This document shows, piece after piece, positions 43,044 to 51,389 of a stretch of 64,000 nt of DNA. Positions within the stretch are counted from its first letter, which is position 1, and every line of letters begins with the position of its first letter. Source of the stretch: an uncultured Eubacteriales bacterium (GTDB taxonomy: Bacteria; Bacillota; Clostridia; Peptostreptococcales; Anaerovoracaceae); assembly GCA_902786815.1 (NCBI GenBank), contig CADADV010000009.1, positions 1-64,000 on the forward strand, read 5' to 3'. Under the pieces are notes generated by a model, which saw only the letters and a list, made by a program, of their open reading frames with translations, did not search any database and was not told the DNA's origin. The position numbers were made by a program, and so were the translations under genes.

Positions 43044-43133
43044 AAGAGCACTCTGTGGATAACTGGCACACAATCGTGGACAGCAAAGCTGCCCACAACT
43101 GTGCACCACTTTCCCACAGGGTGCTCTTTTTGT
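43044..43133 (+). terminator. terminator with 15-bp outer stem
   Basis: AAGAGCACTCTGTGG (43044-43058) pairs with CCACAGGGTGCTCTT (43114-43128) with one T-G, followed by T run. An inner hairpin GTGG.CAGC/GCTG.CCAC sits in the loop, and the 5' arm contains a perfect DnaA-box sequence TGTGGATAA. Separates the convergent genes at 42615 and 43159. Confidence 0.75.
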
Positions 43134-43158
43134 TATGGTCTGGCATGATGCCGGCGGA

Positions 43159-44967
43159 TCATTCCGGACGCTTACGCGCGCGAATCAGTGCAATGGCCTC
43201 CAGAAGGATCGACAAAATCAGAATTGCAATCAGCACAGGGAGCACGAATGGCGGGATGGGTTTTCCCGCTGCGGAAGCGGCGGGCCCGGAAGATCCGGAA
43301 GAGTCGGCTGATGCATCAGATCCGGATGCTCCGTCGGACGATCCGTCAAGGGTTGCCGCGTCGGGAACCTCTGCATACACTGACGCGTCCAGGCTGACTT
43401 TCATCGGCGGGAGCACGCGCTCGGTATCCAGGATCTCGTGAGTCTCGGGATTGCGCCCGAGTTTCATCGTGTTGCTGTTTTCGGACTGGGTCCACATCAC
43501 ATCGTTCACCAGCGCCTTCGCATCTGAGAAGGCCTGGTTTTGCATTGTGTTGCAATAGTCTGTGAGGTAGGCAGATATCGCCTTGATATCTCTCTGCTGC
43601 GATGCCTTTGCCAGGGCCTGCGGCATTCCGGCGAACATGCCGTGCTCCGCGCTGGCCCAATAGTCGCGGACAGGCTTGCCGTAGATCTGATAGTTTTCCG
43701 GTCCCACACAGAGAGTCGCCAATTCCTTGAAAGCATAGTACGGATAATTCTCCGCGTCGAAGACGCCGGCCTCTGATGCGGGCTGGTTGTTCCCGTACGC
43801 CTCGCTGATCGAGTTCACCGCGTTGGATATGGGAACGAACACACCGTAGATTGCGGGACCGACGCTCTCCCATGTGACGCAGGCCATCCTCGCCGGCACG
43901 TCCGGATAGACCTGCAGCGCGTGGACGCTCATGGCGGTATCTGTTCCGATCACGCGCATGTCGATCCTGCCCGTCTTGTCCGGATCGTACTTCGTTCCCT
44001 CATACCGATTCCGCAGCAGACCGCAGACGTCGGCCAGACTGACGGGAGCATCCTGCTTGAAGCAAAGCGGATATCTTGCCTTTGCATCGTAATCGTCTCC
44101 AAAGGCAGACGGCGCCAGGACCTGATGTCCGATCCATGTGCGCATGTGGCTGTAGCTCTCGGTGAGCGACTCGCCGGAATACGTGTCGAACAGATTCAGC
44201 TCGTTGTCTTTGCCGTAGACCGCGAACCCGTTTTTCTCGGGCAAAGTCAGCAGATCCTCGGAGGTGATGCTTTCCTCGAAGTCCGATAGATATTCCATGG
44301 TGAATTCATTGCCGAAGGCCGACACCTGATCCGCCGGAAGTTTCACCGCCGCGTACTGATGGCCCGTGTACATCTCCACATACCAGGCCTCCTTCTGGTC
44401 GGCGATCAGCGCGATGTTGCATTCGCTGCTCCCATATTGATCGATCAACGAAAGCAAAACCCGGACTGCGTTGCGGGCGGAGTAGCTCTGGCAGATCACC
44501 AGGTCCGCCGCTGTGTTTTCCGTCAGCCCCTCCTCGATCAGAGGGTCTGCCTTCAGCGCCGCTTTATTTGCAAAAGCAGTCACGGCCATGGTGATCGCAA
44601 CGCCGTATTCATTGGTGCAGGCGGTGGCGTCGTTGGGCACGCCGGCGTCTGCCATCGTACTGTCCATGAACGGCGTCGCCGTGTACTTGTATGTCTTAGG
44701 CTGCAGATCTGCAAAGACCTTCCCTTCCATGTCTACCTGCATTTCGCGGCCTGTCTCATTGGTCCGCGGCACCACCGTTACGTGATTGCCCCAGACCGCC
44801 TGATTGTCGCTGGACCGCGCCACGATCACGGTCCCGTCTTCACTGGCTTCGGATCCCACGTAGATACCCGTGCACGCGAGCGCTATGGATGTGCTGCATA
44901 CCAGTGAAAAGCAAAGGATCGCCGCTGTGATGGCGATCCTGTATTTTTGTTTCATCTTATTATTCAT
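43159..44967 (-). CDS. secreted C69-family dipeptidase with C-terminal membrane anchor
   Basis: Ntn-hydrolase peptidase of the C69/U34 family. A signal peptide (residues 5-27) is followed by LACTGIYVGSEASEDG, where the Cys becomes the N-terminal nucleophile after processing; the family pattern VARSSDNQ and NEYGVAITMAVTAF follow. The C-terminus has an Asp/Ser-rich linker and one membrane helix ending in RARKRPE, so the enzyme is probably displayed on the outer face of the membrane. Start at 44967 has GGGAG 6 nt upstream and overlaps the stop of the lipoprotein gene by 8 nt, implying coupled expression with it. Confidence 0.85.
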   Translation of the reverse strand: MNNKMKQKYRIAITAAILCFSLVCSTSIALACTGIYVGSEASEDGTVIVARSSDNQAVWGNHVTVVPRTNETGREMQVDMEGKVFADLQPKTYKYTATPFMDSTMADAGVPNDATACTNEYGVAITMAVTAFANKAALKADPLIEEGLTENTAADLVICQSYSARNAVRVLLSLIDQYGSSECNIALIADQKEAWYVEMYTGHQYAAVKLPADQVSAFGNEFTMEYLSDFEESITSEDLLTLPEKNGFAVYGKDNELNLFDTYSGESLTESYSHMRTWIGHQVLAPSAFGDDYDAKARYPLCFKQDAPVSLADVCGLLRNRYEGTKYDPDKTGRIDMRVIGTDTAMSVHALQVYPDVPARMACVTWESVGPAIYGVFVPISNAVNSISEAYGNNQPASEAGVFDAENYPYYAFKELATLCVGPENYQIYGKPVRDYWASAEHGMFAGMPQALAKASQQRDIKAISAYLTDYCNTMQNQAFSDAKALVNDVMWTQSENSNTMKLGRNPETHEILDTERVLPPMKVSLDASVYAEVPDAATLDGSSDGASGSDASADSSGSSGPAASAAGKPIPPFVLPVLIAILILSILLEAIALIRARKRPE

Positions 44968-45700
44968 CGAATTCTCCCATGTCCAGGGTGTTGATGTTGG
45001 TGATCTGCGCATTGCCCTCTAAGTCTTCATAGACGGTGACGACCTGAATTGCAGACCGCGGGTTATCTGTATCTGTTTGCCCCTTGGCCAGAAATGCGTA
45101 GTTCGTTCCTGCCACGACCTGCGTTCCGAGCAGGGTCAGCGGCTGCGGGGAAGTGCCGTCGTAGGATGCTTTTGCATTATCATATGCAGCCTGGGCGTCT
45201 TCTGTTATCTGGCTGCCTACCGCATAGTCCGAGACCTCCCATTCACCTTCCTCCGGCTCACCGTCCAGAGCAGCGCCGCTGCCCTCCGTGTAGTCGGCGA
45301 TGATGAACTGATTGATCACAGCGTCCATGCCCAGGTCCGGATCCTCATGCAGGACAACCGTTTCCAGCTCATTGTCGTTCGTGCTTTTGCAAAGAAGCTG
45401 GTAGTTCGTTCCCGTGGTGGACTCCTGCCTGCCGTAATACGCCATCGGGATCAGCTCATCGTCGTAATTCTTCATGAACTGATCAAAGGCTTCCTGCACT
45501 TCGTCCGGCAGTGCGGACTGCGCCGGCTCACTGACGACCTCCCAGCCGCCGGCAATCGGCTCTTCGGTTTCCGTTGCTTCGGTTGCTTCAGTCTCTTCTT
45601 CGGCCGGCTCTTCGCTGCCGCCGCACGCGGTGAACGCCAACGTCATGGCAAACGCCATGGCAAGCGCAAGTGCGATAGTCAATAATTTCTTCAACATCAT
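44960..45700 (-). CDS. lipoprotein with two cystatin-like domains
   Basis: 246 residues. Signal peptide with lipobox LAFTACGG, then a Glu/Thr-rich linker and two similar domains (GGWEVVS... and GEWEVSD...). Each has a helix with EVQEAFDQF or EDAQAAYDN followed by a hairpin ending GTNYQLLCK or GTNYAFLAK. The second contains QVVAGTNY, the exact QxVxG hairpin of animal and plant cystatins; the first has QESTTGTNY. The fold call is from this motif pattern. Coupled to a cysteine-nucleophile peptidase gene, so it could guard or inhibit a cysteine protease, of self or host. Known target: none. Confidence 0.75.
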   Translation of the reverse strand: MMLKKLLTIALALAMAFAMTLAFTACGGSEEPAEEETEATEATETEEPIAGGWEVVSEPAQSALPDEVQEAFDQFMKNYDDELIPMAYYGRQESTTGTNYQLLCKSTNDNELETVVLHEDPDLGMDAVINQFIIADYTEGSGAALDGEPEEGEWEVSDYAVGSQITEDAQAAYDNAKASYDGTSPQPLTLLGTQVVAGTNYAFLAKGQTDTDNPRSAIQVVTVYEDLEGNAQITNINTLDMGEFDE

Positions 45701-45738
45701 CCATTCCTCCCTGGTGTTGTGATGTGATTTTGTTGTTC

Positions 45739-45798
45739 TGAGTATAGCTGGGTATAGCTAGGTATAACTAAGTATTGCTAGGTATAGTTTAGTATAGC
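45739..45798 (-). repeat. six 10-bp tandem repeats before the lipoprotein operon
   Basis: TGAGTATAGC, TGGGTATAGC, TAGGTATAAC, TAAGTATTGC, TAGGTATAGT, TTAGTATAGC in perfect 10-bp register, ending 40 bp before the lipoprotein start. On the minus strand most copies contain TATAC(T/C), so several -10-like boxes fall on one face of the helix. Probable promoter or regulator-binding region. Confidence 0.75.
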
Positions 45799-45900
45799 AC
45801 AGAAGGTTTGTTGCCGTTAGTGTTTTTGATGTTTGATGGGCTGGGTGAATGTAATCGTGTTGTATAGCTGCTCGGATTGGAAATTATTTACTGGTATTTA

Positions 45901-45929
45901 TTGACATTTAATAGGAGTGGTGTTAGTAT
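45901..45929 (+). promoter_or_regulatory. strong-looking sigma-A promoter for the structured leader
   Basis: Perfect TTGACA (45901-45906), 17-nt spacer, TAGTAT (45924-45929). Transcription would start near 45936 and run through two small reading frames and several hairpins to the nuclease gene at 46290. Confidence 0.7.
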
Positions 45930-46017
45930 CGATTACGTCAGGAGGGACAGCGAAAAGCGGCTGGTTCGATCCCGCCAAGTTATCATCGACATTTTCCACC
46001 GCCAGGAGGTGATGCAT

Positions 46018-46047
46018 ATGGTGAGACTCAGGAAGGGAGCGGATTAG
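46018..46047 (+). CDS. leader peptide, 9 residues
   Basis: MVRLRKGAD, preceded by AGGAGGT with ideal 7-nt spacing. It ends 2 nt before the next small frame, whose own ribosome site lies within it, so the two may be coupled. Very short; supported only by the ribosome site. Confidence 0.4.
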   Translation: MVRLRKGAD

Positions 46048-46049
46048 AG

Positions 46050-46133
46050 ATGGTGAAGGTTACCATCTCGTTCGATCGTAAGGTCGTTCGGGTAACCATA
46101 ACTATAAGAAGAGCCGCCAATAGCTGCAACTAA
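46050..46133 (+). CDS. small basic peptide, 27 residues
   Basis: MVKVTISFDRKVVRVTITIR followed by RAANSCN. Alternating hydrophobic and basic residues suggest a beta-hairpin-forming cationic peptide. AGGAAGGGAG lies about 10 nt upstream. The coding region overlaps two predicted RNA hairpins. Could be a leader peptide or toxin-like peptide; neither is shown. Confidence 0.4.
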   Translation: MVKVTISFDRKVVRVTITIRRAANSCN

Positions 46134-46289
46134 GGCGGCGACCAATTGGATCGAGTTGGTTGCATAAGCAACTCCCTTCCTGATAAGAGTATAAGCCCGT
46201 ATCAGGATATATTCAACAGTTTTTTATCAACAGTATTTTGATGGTAATATTTGTACTGTCTTTGGGGAACTAAAAAAGGAACTAATAAG

Positions 46290-47201
46290 ATGAACACTGT
46301 ACATGCAAGGACGGCAAGAGACTCTATTATCAACAATTCCGGTCTGCTGCAGATCGACTTCTTGCGGATGACTTCGGATTCGATCAGAACACTGCTCAAT
46401 GCGGATGAAGCTGAAGTGAAAGCAATGCAGCAGGAGTTGGCTCTCCTTAGGGAGGGAAGCCTTTGCATTAGTAAGCGGGGAGAAGGGTTTCGTTTCAATT
46501 GCTACGACAAGCGATCCCAGAAAACGCATTCGATCACGAAGGATTCCAACCAGATATACAATCTAGCACGCCGGGCTTTTCTTGAAAACAGAATCAAGGC
46601 GATCCAAGAAAACAGGCGTCGGCTGTCGGCAGTACTGGAAAACACCGAAGGTGCTCGTCATGATCTATTACTGCAAAAGAAGTTGGGGAAATTTGCTGCT
46701 TCAGGACTTGATCTAAGCCGCATCTTGTTCACAAAGGAGCAGAACGAATGGATCGATACACCTTATACTCCCAACCCATACCATCCGGAGGATTTGAAGT
46801 ACCCAACGTCTGGCGGAATTATGACGCGTTCTAAATCCGAATCGAGAATCGGCAGCAAACTGGAGTTGATTGGTCTGCCCTATCGTTTCGATGATTTGGT
46901 CATTATCTATAACGAACGAACAGGCGAACGCCCATTTAGAGAAAACTACTTCTCCGACTTCAAAATTCCGAACCTTGCAGGTGGAATCACAGTGCACGAA
47001 CATTTCGGTGCATTTCAGATGGAGAAATATCCGGACAATTCACTGAAGCGCCTCAATGACTACCGCAACTTTGAAGTGCGGGAACTTCCTTCGCGGATTG
47101 TGCTGCCTGAAGAATTTACTTGGTCGTTAGAGGCTGATCTTCGCGACCCTGTTCTGTTTCAGCGCATCATCAATCGCATGCTGCTGCCAAGTGGGCTGTG
47201 A
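46290..47201 (+). CDS. orphan PD-(D/E)XK-like nuclease, paralogue 1
   Basis: 303 residues: N-terminal coiled coil (EVKAMQQELALLREG), a middle helical region, and a C-terminal domain with SKSESRIGSKL (Glu184), YFSDFKI (Asp223) and VHEHFG (Glu237, His238). This E...D...ExH order fits a PD-(D/E)XK fold with Lys replaced by His. The same order and many intervening residues recur in the protein at 60241-61026, so they are paralogues. AAAAGGA precedes the ATG at 46290. A structured leader lies upstream and array 2 begins 95 bp downstream. No partner genes such as a methylase are present. Confidence 0.65.
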   Translation: MNTVHARTARDSIINNSGLLQIDFLRMTSDSIRTLLNADEAEVKAMQQELALLREGSLCISKRGEGFRFNCYDKRSQKTHSITKDSNQIYNLARRAFLENRIKAIQENRRRLSAVLENTEGARHDLLLQKKLGKFAASGLDLSRILFTKEQNEWIDTPYTPNPYHPEDLKYPTSGGIMTRSKSESRIGSKLELIGLPYRFDDLVIIYNERTGERPFRENYFSDFKIPNLAGGITVHEHFGAFQMEKYPDNSLKRLNDYRNFEVRELPSRIVLPEEFTWSLEADLRDPVLFQRIINRMLLPSGL

Positions 47202-47295
47202 TGGACAGATCGACAGTGCAGTTTGCCTACCGGTGGTCAAGAAGGCTTTGATTGCTGGTGCGAGGCGGTTCGTGAATCCCATCTCCTTTGCCGGT

Positions 47296-47538
47296 GGTCA
47301 AGAAGATTCCGATTAATGCGCGGTTCTTGTACCTCGGTACAAGAAAGACAGGCTCAACGCATTTCTCTTGTACAAATGATATGATGTTCCTGTCTTGATC
47401 GTTCTATTTGTACAAGAGATGGTCTATTTCCCCGCATCTCTTGTACTGGGAATCTGAAAAGTGCAAGAGATGAAGAATAATTGACTCGCTCTTGTACGTG
47501 TGTACAAGAGCAGCAGGCAAAACATTCATTTCTTGCAC
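47296..47538. repeat. multibranch palindrome array 2 (TCTTGTAC type, five junctions)
   Basis: Same design as array 1. Left-type 8-mers start at 47296 (GGTCAAGA), 47337, 47410, 47461 (GTGCAAGA), 47502; right-type at 47325, 47366, 47439, 47490, 47531. All five left-to-right steps are 29 nt. Hairpins: TTCTTGTAC/GTACAAGAA (loop 4), TCTCTTGTACAAAT/ATTTGTACAAGAGA (14 bp), CATCTCTTGTAC/GTGCAAGAGATG (12 bp, one G-U), GCTCTTGTAC/GTACAAGAGC (10 bp, loop 4). Stems differ from array 1 by paired changes. The rest of 47202-47619 has no gene; CCGGTGGTCAAGAAG occurs twice (47230 and 47291). Confidence 0.85.
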
Positions 47539-47619
47539 ATGCAGCAGATACGACGATGAATGCACGTAGCGTAGAGGGACAGCATGGGAGTGTGCAGTTG
47601 CACCTGTCAGCTGCCGCGG

Positions 47620-50600
47620 TTACACAAGCTTATACCGGCAACTCCGGAAGCTGGTGTCGAAGAGGCAGATGCTCTTGAATGCGCAGTAAGTGCAGGATGT
47701 CTTCGTGTAGCGGCCGGAGGAGCCCTTCTCTTTTTTCGGTTCGATGTCGATGCGGCCGGACTGGATGTCGCGGCAGATCTGCCGGACGTGTTCCATTGCG
47801 AGGTTGCACAGTTCATCGAACTCTTCGCCTGAGAGGAGTTCGCCGGAAGCAGTCTGTTTGATTTCTCCGTCCTTGTTCTGCCGCAAAGGCAGGACGGTAC
47901 TGGTTTCCGTCGGAGCGATGGTTCCGTCCATGGCGCGCAGGATGTTTTCGTCGTGGACCATGATGCCCTCGAGTCTGCACGACTTCGCGATGCGGTCTTC
48001 AAGCTCCCGTGCCAGAGCAGCAGTATCCGGTTTCTTGTCTGCGTTTTCTTCCAGCTCTTTGATTTTGAAGTAGAAGACGCCTGCCGGTTTCATGTCGGGA
48101 CCAGCGGACTGACCTGCAACATTCATGTACACCATCAGCTGGAGCTTGTAGCCTTCGCGGATGTGGTCGAGGTTGATTTCGTCCTGGCCGGTCTTGTAAT
48201 CGACGACGCGGACAGCTTCGAAACCGTCGGAGGCAGTCGAGTCGCCCGGAACAGGTGGGGCATCCGGATCGCCGGCATCGCCCGGATCGTCCGAATCGGA
48301 TGGATCGCCGAGGTCGCCCGCCACTGGCACGTCGATGATGTCGAGGCGGTCGATGATGCCGGAGAGTACGGCTTTCTTGCCGCGTTCCAGTTCGATCTCG
48401 ATTGGGGCGAGGCGCCTGCTGCGGGTGCCGAAGGGTTCCTCGAAGAACATGTCCTTCACACGGCTCTTTCGCACTTGGCCGATCATGGCCCAGGCGATCT
48501 CGGAGCAGGTGGTGATGATCTTTTCGAGCTGGAGTTTGGATTCGTTATCGCTCAGGTAGACGCCCTCGCGGTAGCCGGGCGTTTCCTCACGGATGATCGA
48601 TTCGACCTGCGCTTTGCAGTCATCCTCTGTGATCGTCATCCACGGAGAATCCGGGGCGGTCACCGTGAGGCCGGCGGCATGGGTTGCTTCCGTGAGGCGT
48701 GTGGAAAGAATCTGCAGCGCTTTGTGGAAGACGTCGCCGCGGGAGCCGCCGGATGTTTCGAAAGCGTCAGGCTCTTCGGCGCGCAAGCCCTTTTCGATAA
48801 AGTAACGGAAAGGACAGCTGCTGTAGGTCTCGAGTCGGCTGGCGCTGACATTCAGGGAATCCCGGTCACCGAAGTAGAGGCTGTCCGCGAAGTCTGCTTC
48901 CAGGCGCGAGACGCGGTGATCGAAATCCAGGCCTTGCATGATTTTGCTGATGCTGTCCGGATCCTGGTTTTCGTACCAGTTCATGGCAGCGAGCCAGGCC
49001 TCGTCGATCCGGCCGTTCTCGAGGTATCCCTGCATAGCGTCCGCCATGAACGCCAGAGAACCTTTGCGCGAAGCGATCTGTTCAGACACATCAAACTTGC
49101 CCAGATCGCCAAGCACAGAAACACCTTCCAGTTCGGAGAGCACGGAGAACACTGCCGACGGCGTGATGCTCCCGCCGTCCTGGTTCGCCAGACTGCACGT
49201 TACAAAAAGATGCTCCGAAGGAAGGGAGAACATTCTGTATATAGCAAGCTGCTCCTCCTGCCTGCGCACCTCGTCCCTCTTGGCGATGGTGTATTTCAGT
49301 TCCTCCAGCAGGTCCAGCTCACGCTCTGTCAGAAGCCCGGTGTCCCCGCCGCTCATCGGGAGCACGCCCTCGTTGGCGCCGGTCACGATAAGGATCGGAC
49401 TTTTGCTGAGCCTTGTCCTCTGCAGGGTCCCGATGATCACGCAGTCGGCCGCAGACGGAACAAGGCCGATCTCCATTTCGCGCAGACCTTCCGTAAGGAT
49501 CTCCCTGAGCAAACGGTTGCTGATCGTCTCCTCGCCGATCACTCTGATCACCTGCGTGAAGATGCTGCAGATCATATTCCAGCTCTGGGCAGTCTCCGCC
49601 GCTCCTTCGGCGAGACCCAGCTCAGTCTGTCTGGCAATCAGCTCTTCGATCCTGTCAAGGATCCTGAATTTTTCTTCCAGGAATCTGTTGAGACCGAGAA
49701 CCTTTTCCTCTGCGGTATTTCTCCTGCCGATCTCCTCACGCGCTGTTTCGATCGTGTCCACGATACGGACGCGCATCTCGTTCAGACGTTCCAGGTCATC
49801 GGAATAGCGGCCATTGCCAAAGCCGTCCTTCCCTTCCCAGGTGAAAGCGCTCTTCCATTTGCTGCCGCGGATCTTCGCCTCGCTGACGTAGTTGTCCAGC
49901 AGTTCCTCGTCACGCCGGCTGAATCCCAGAAGACCTGTGCTGACCATCTCCATGACCGCGTCGCCGTCGTATCCTTCTGACAGCACGCGAAGAAACGACA
50001 GCAAAAACCGCACGACCGGCTGATGCAACACTTTTCGTTTCCGATCTGCAAAAGCAGGAATGCCCCATCGTTCAAATGTCCGTTTGAGCACGCCGCCGCG
50101 CACATCCATGTCGTTGCAGATGACGGCAATGTCCTTGTATCTGAATCCTTCGTCCCGCACCAGCTGTGTGATGAATGCGGCAGCTCTTTCTGCTTCCGCG
50201 TAGATATTGGATGTCTGTACGAGAGTGATCTTCTGTGCAGGCGGGCAGGCCGCATCATTCCAGATGCTCCGTCGCGGTGCCCCCTGGATAGCTTGCCTGC
50301 GGCAGGCAACACCGGCTGCCTGTGCGAGGTTTTCCAAATCGTCCATGACGAAACCGGTCAGGTCGAAGAGCCCCTCGCCGCCACCGGTTGTCAGGAACCG
50401 CGCGTCCGCAGGAAGACCGGATGCCGGGTCGTCCGCAGGCTGGCCGGATGCCGGGGCGTCCCAGGTCATCACAATGTTGACTTGCTCTGACGCTGCCAGC
50501 AGCCGCTGGATGACTTCCATGTTGAGGGGCGTGAAGGTGTCGAAGCCTGTGATCCAGATCACGGAGCTGCGCACCAGATCCGATTCCTCCATCAGCTTCC

Positions 50601-51144
50601 CGTAGAAGCGGATGTAGTCTTCCGAATCCGTGAACCGGTCAGCAATGGAATCCTCATAGGTCTTGTAGATTTTGCATATGTCTGAGAGTTTGCGCTGCAG
50701 ATAGCTGTCGGTCTCACCGGCTGCGCGTTCAATGTCCGCTGATGTGACGCCGCTGCGTTTCATCTCCGAGATCAGCTGGTTGGTATTGGAGATGAAAGAG
50801 CTCTTGCCGTTCATAGTTTTGTATACGCTGAGACCGTCCGCGTCCGCGAGCCTGTCGATCAGGACAGAGAGCAGCATCTGGCGGCCGTACTTGTCGATGA
50901 GATCCGGCTGCTTGCCGCCCTGCTCCTTGATGACCTTGTGGCCGAGGGATGAAAAGTCAGCCACCATAAGATCCAGGAGCGCAGACCGGCCGTGGGTGGT
51001 CTTAAAATAATCCAGCGCATCCCGTTCCATCTGAAGAGAGGCCTGATCGGGGACGAGGATGATCGTCTGCTGATCAGGATCGACGTTGTCGAATATGAAC
51101 TTGTTCTTGTCGCAGGCCTCGCCCGCATAGTAGATGTTCAGCAT
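47620..51144 (-). CDS. addB: ATP-dependent helicase/nuclease subunit B (AddB)
   Basis: Large subunit of the AddAB recombinational repair complex, which resects double-strand breaks until Chi. N-terminal helicase-like domain (TIILVPDQASLQMERDALDYF), C-terminal RecB-family nuclease with VVDYKTGQDEI, and the four Cys of the iron-sulfur staple: one in TYSSCPFRYF, three in TSCTYCAFKSIC. Length about 1174 residues is normal. Start taken at 51144 (LNIYYAG follows); the frame extends to 51171 into array 4. addA, usually adjacent, is not in the window, and palindrome arrays flank the gene on both sides. Confidence 0.9.
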   Translation of the reverse strand: MLNIYYAGEACDKNKFIFDNVDPDQQTIILVPDQASLQMERDALDYFKTTHGRSALLDLMVADFSSLGHKVIKEQGGKQPDLIDKYGRQMLLSVLIDRLADADGLSVYKTMNGKSSFISNTNQLISEMKRSGVTSADIERAAGETDSYLQRKLSDICKIYKTYEDSIADRFTDSEDYIRFYGKLMEESDLVRSSVIWITGFDTFTPLNMEVIQRLLAASEQVNIVMTWDAPASGQPADDPASGLPADARFLTTGGGEGLFDLTGFVMDDLENLAQAAGVACRRQAIQGAPRRSIWNDAACPPAQKITLVQTSNIYAEAERAAAFITQLVRDEGFRYKDIAVICNDMDVRGGVLKRTFERWGIPAFADRKRKVLHQPVVRFLLSFLRVLSEGYDGDAVMEMVSTGLLGFSRRDEELLDNYVSEAKIRGSKWKSAFTWEGKDGFGNGRYSDDLERLNEMRVRIVDTIETAREEIGRRNTAEEKVLGLNRFLEEKFRILDRIEELIARQTELGLAEGAAETAQSWNMICSIFTQVIRVIGEETISNRLLREILTEGLREMEIGLVPSAADCVIIGTLQRTRLSKSPILIVTGANEGVLPMSGGDTGLLTERELDLLEELKYTIAKRDEVRRQEEQLAIYRMFSLPSEHLFVTCSLANQDGGSITPSAVFSVLSELEGVSVLGDLGKFDVSEQIASRKGSLAFMADAMQGYLENGRIDEAWLAAMNWYENQDPDSISKIMQGLDFDHRVSRLEADFADSLYFGDRDSLNVSASRLETYSSCPFRYFIEKGLRAEEPDAFETSGGSRGDVFHKALQILSTRLTEATHAAGLTVTAPDSPWMTITEDDCKAQVESIIREETPGYREGVYLSDNESKLQLEKIITTCSEIAWAMIGQVRKSRVKDMFFEEPFGTRSRRLAPIEIELERGKKAVLSGIIDRLDIIDVPVAGDLGDPSDSDDPGDAGDPDAPPVPGDSTASDGFEAVRVVDYKTGQDEINLDHIREGYKLQLMVYMNVAGQSAGPDMKPAGVFYFKIKELEENADKKPDTAALARELEDRIAKSCRLEGIMVHDENILRAMDGTIAPTETSTVLPLRQNKDGEIKQTASGELLSGEEFDELCNLAMEHVRQICRDIQSGRIDIEPKKEKGSSGRYTKTSCTYCAFKSICLFDTSFRSCRYKLV

Positions 51145-51158
51145 AACAAATCTTGAGC

Positions 51159-51364
51159 CAAAATGTATCACGATTTAGGACAGGAACAAGCAAATGGTGA
51201 TAGTTTTACCGATAAACGCCTGCTCCTGAGGGGTTCTGATGAAAAAAGTATCACGATTTCAGCTGCTTGAAGCCAAATCGTGATACATATTTTTCTGATG
51301 AGCTGATTATTGAGGAAAAGTATCACGATTCCCCATGAAATGAGGCGAATAGTGGTATGTTTTG
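51159..51364. repeat. multibranch palindrome array 4 (TATCACGA type, three junctions)
   Basis: TATCACGA at 51166, 51249 and 51321; its complement TCGTGATA (or TGGTGATA, TAGTGGTA) at 51195, 51278 and 51350. Each pair is separated by exactly 21 nt. Outer arms 51159-51175 and 51348-51364 pair over 16 of 17 positions including three G-U pairs; inside are hairpins AAATGGTGATA/TATCACGATTT (one mismatch) and AATCGTGATAC/GTATCACGATT (perfect 11 bp), with loops of about 46 and 33 nt. Lies between addB and the ABC permease gene. Confidence 0.82.
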
Positions 51365-51389
51365 CCTCTCAAAAAGCAGCGGCGCAACT

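Larger units (their letters stand above)
45936..46230 (+). ncRNA. structured leader upstream of the nuclease gene
   Basis: Several local hairpins follow one another: GAGATGGT/ACCATCTC (46047-46069 region, 8 bp), GCCGCC/GGCGGC (from 46113), ACCAA/TTGGT, GTTGC/GCAAC with an ATAA loop, and CCTGATA/TATCAGG (near 46178-46209). Near 45958 a GGTTCGATCCC stretch resembles a tRNA T loop, but no tRNA can be folded. Two small reading frames lie inside. Whether this is an independent RNA or a regulatory leader is open. Confidence 0.5.

Noticed and set aside
43044..43133. Replication origin based on the DnaA-box sequences
   Set aside because: Boxes are isolated, inside hairpins, with no dnaA, A+T-rich unwinding element or replication genes nearby.
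45950..45985. tRNA-like T loop (GGTTCGATCCC)
   Set aside because: No acceptor, D or anticodon arms can be formed around it.
47953..49980. 675-codon open frame antisense to addB
   Set aside because: AddB on the other strand has clear family motifs over the same DNA; the antisense frame follows from G+C rich codon usage.
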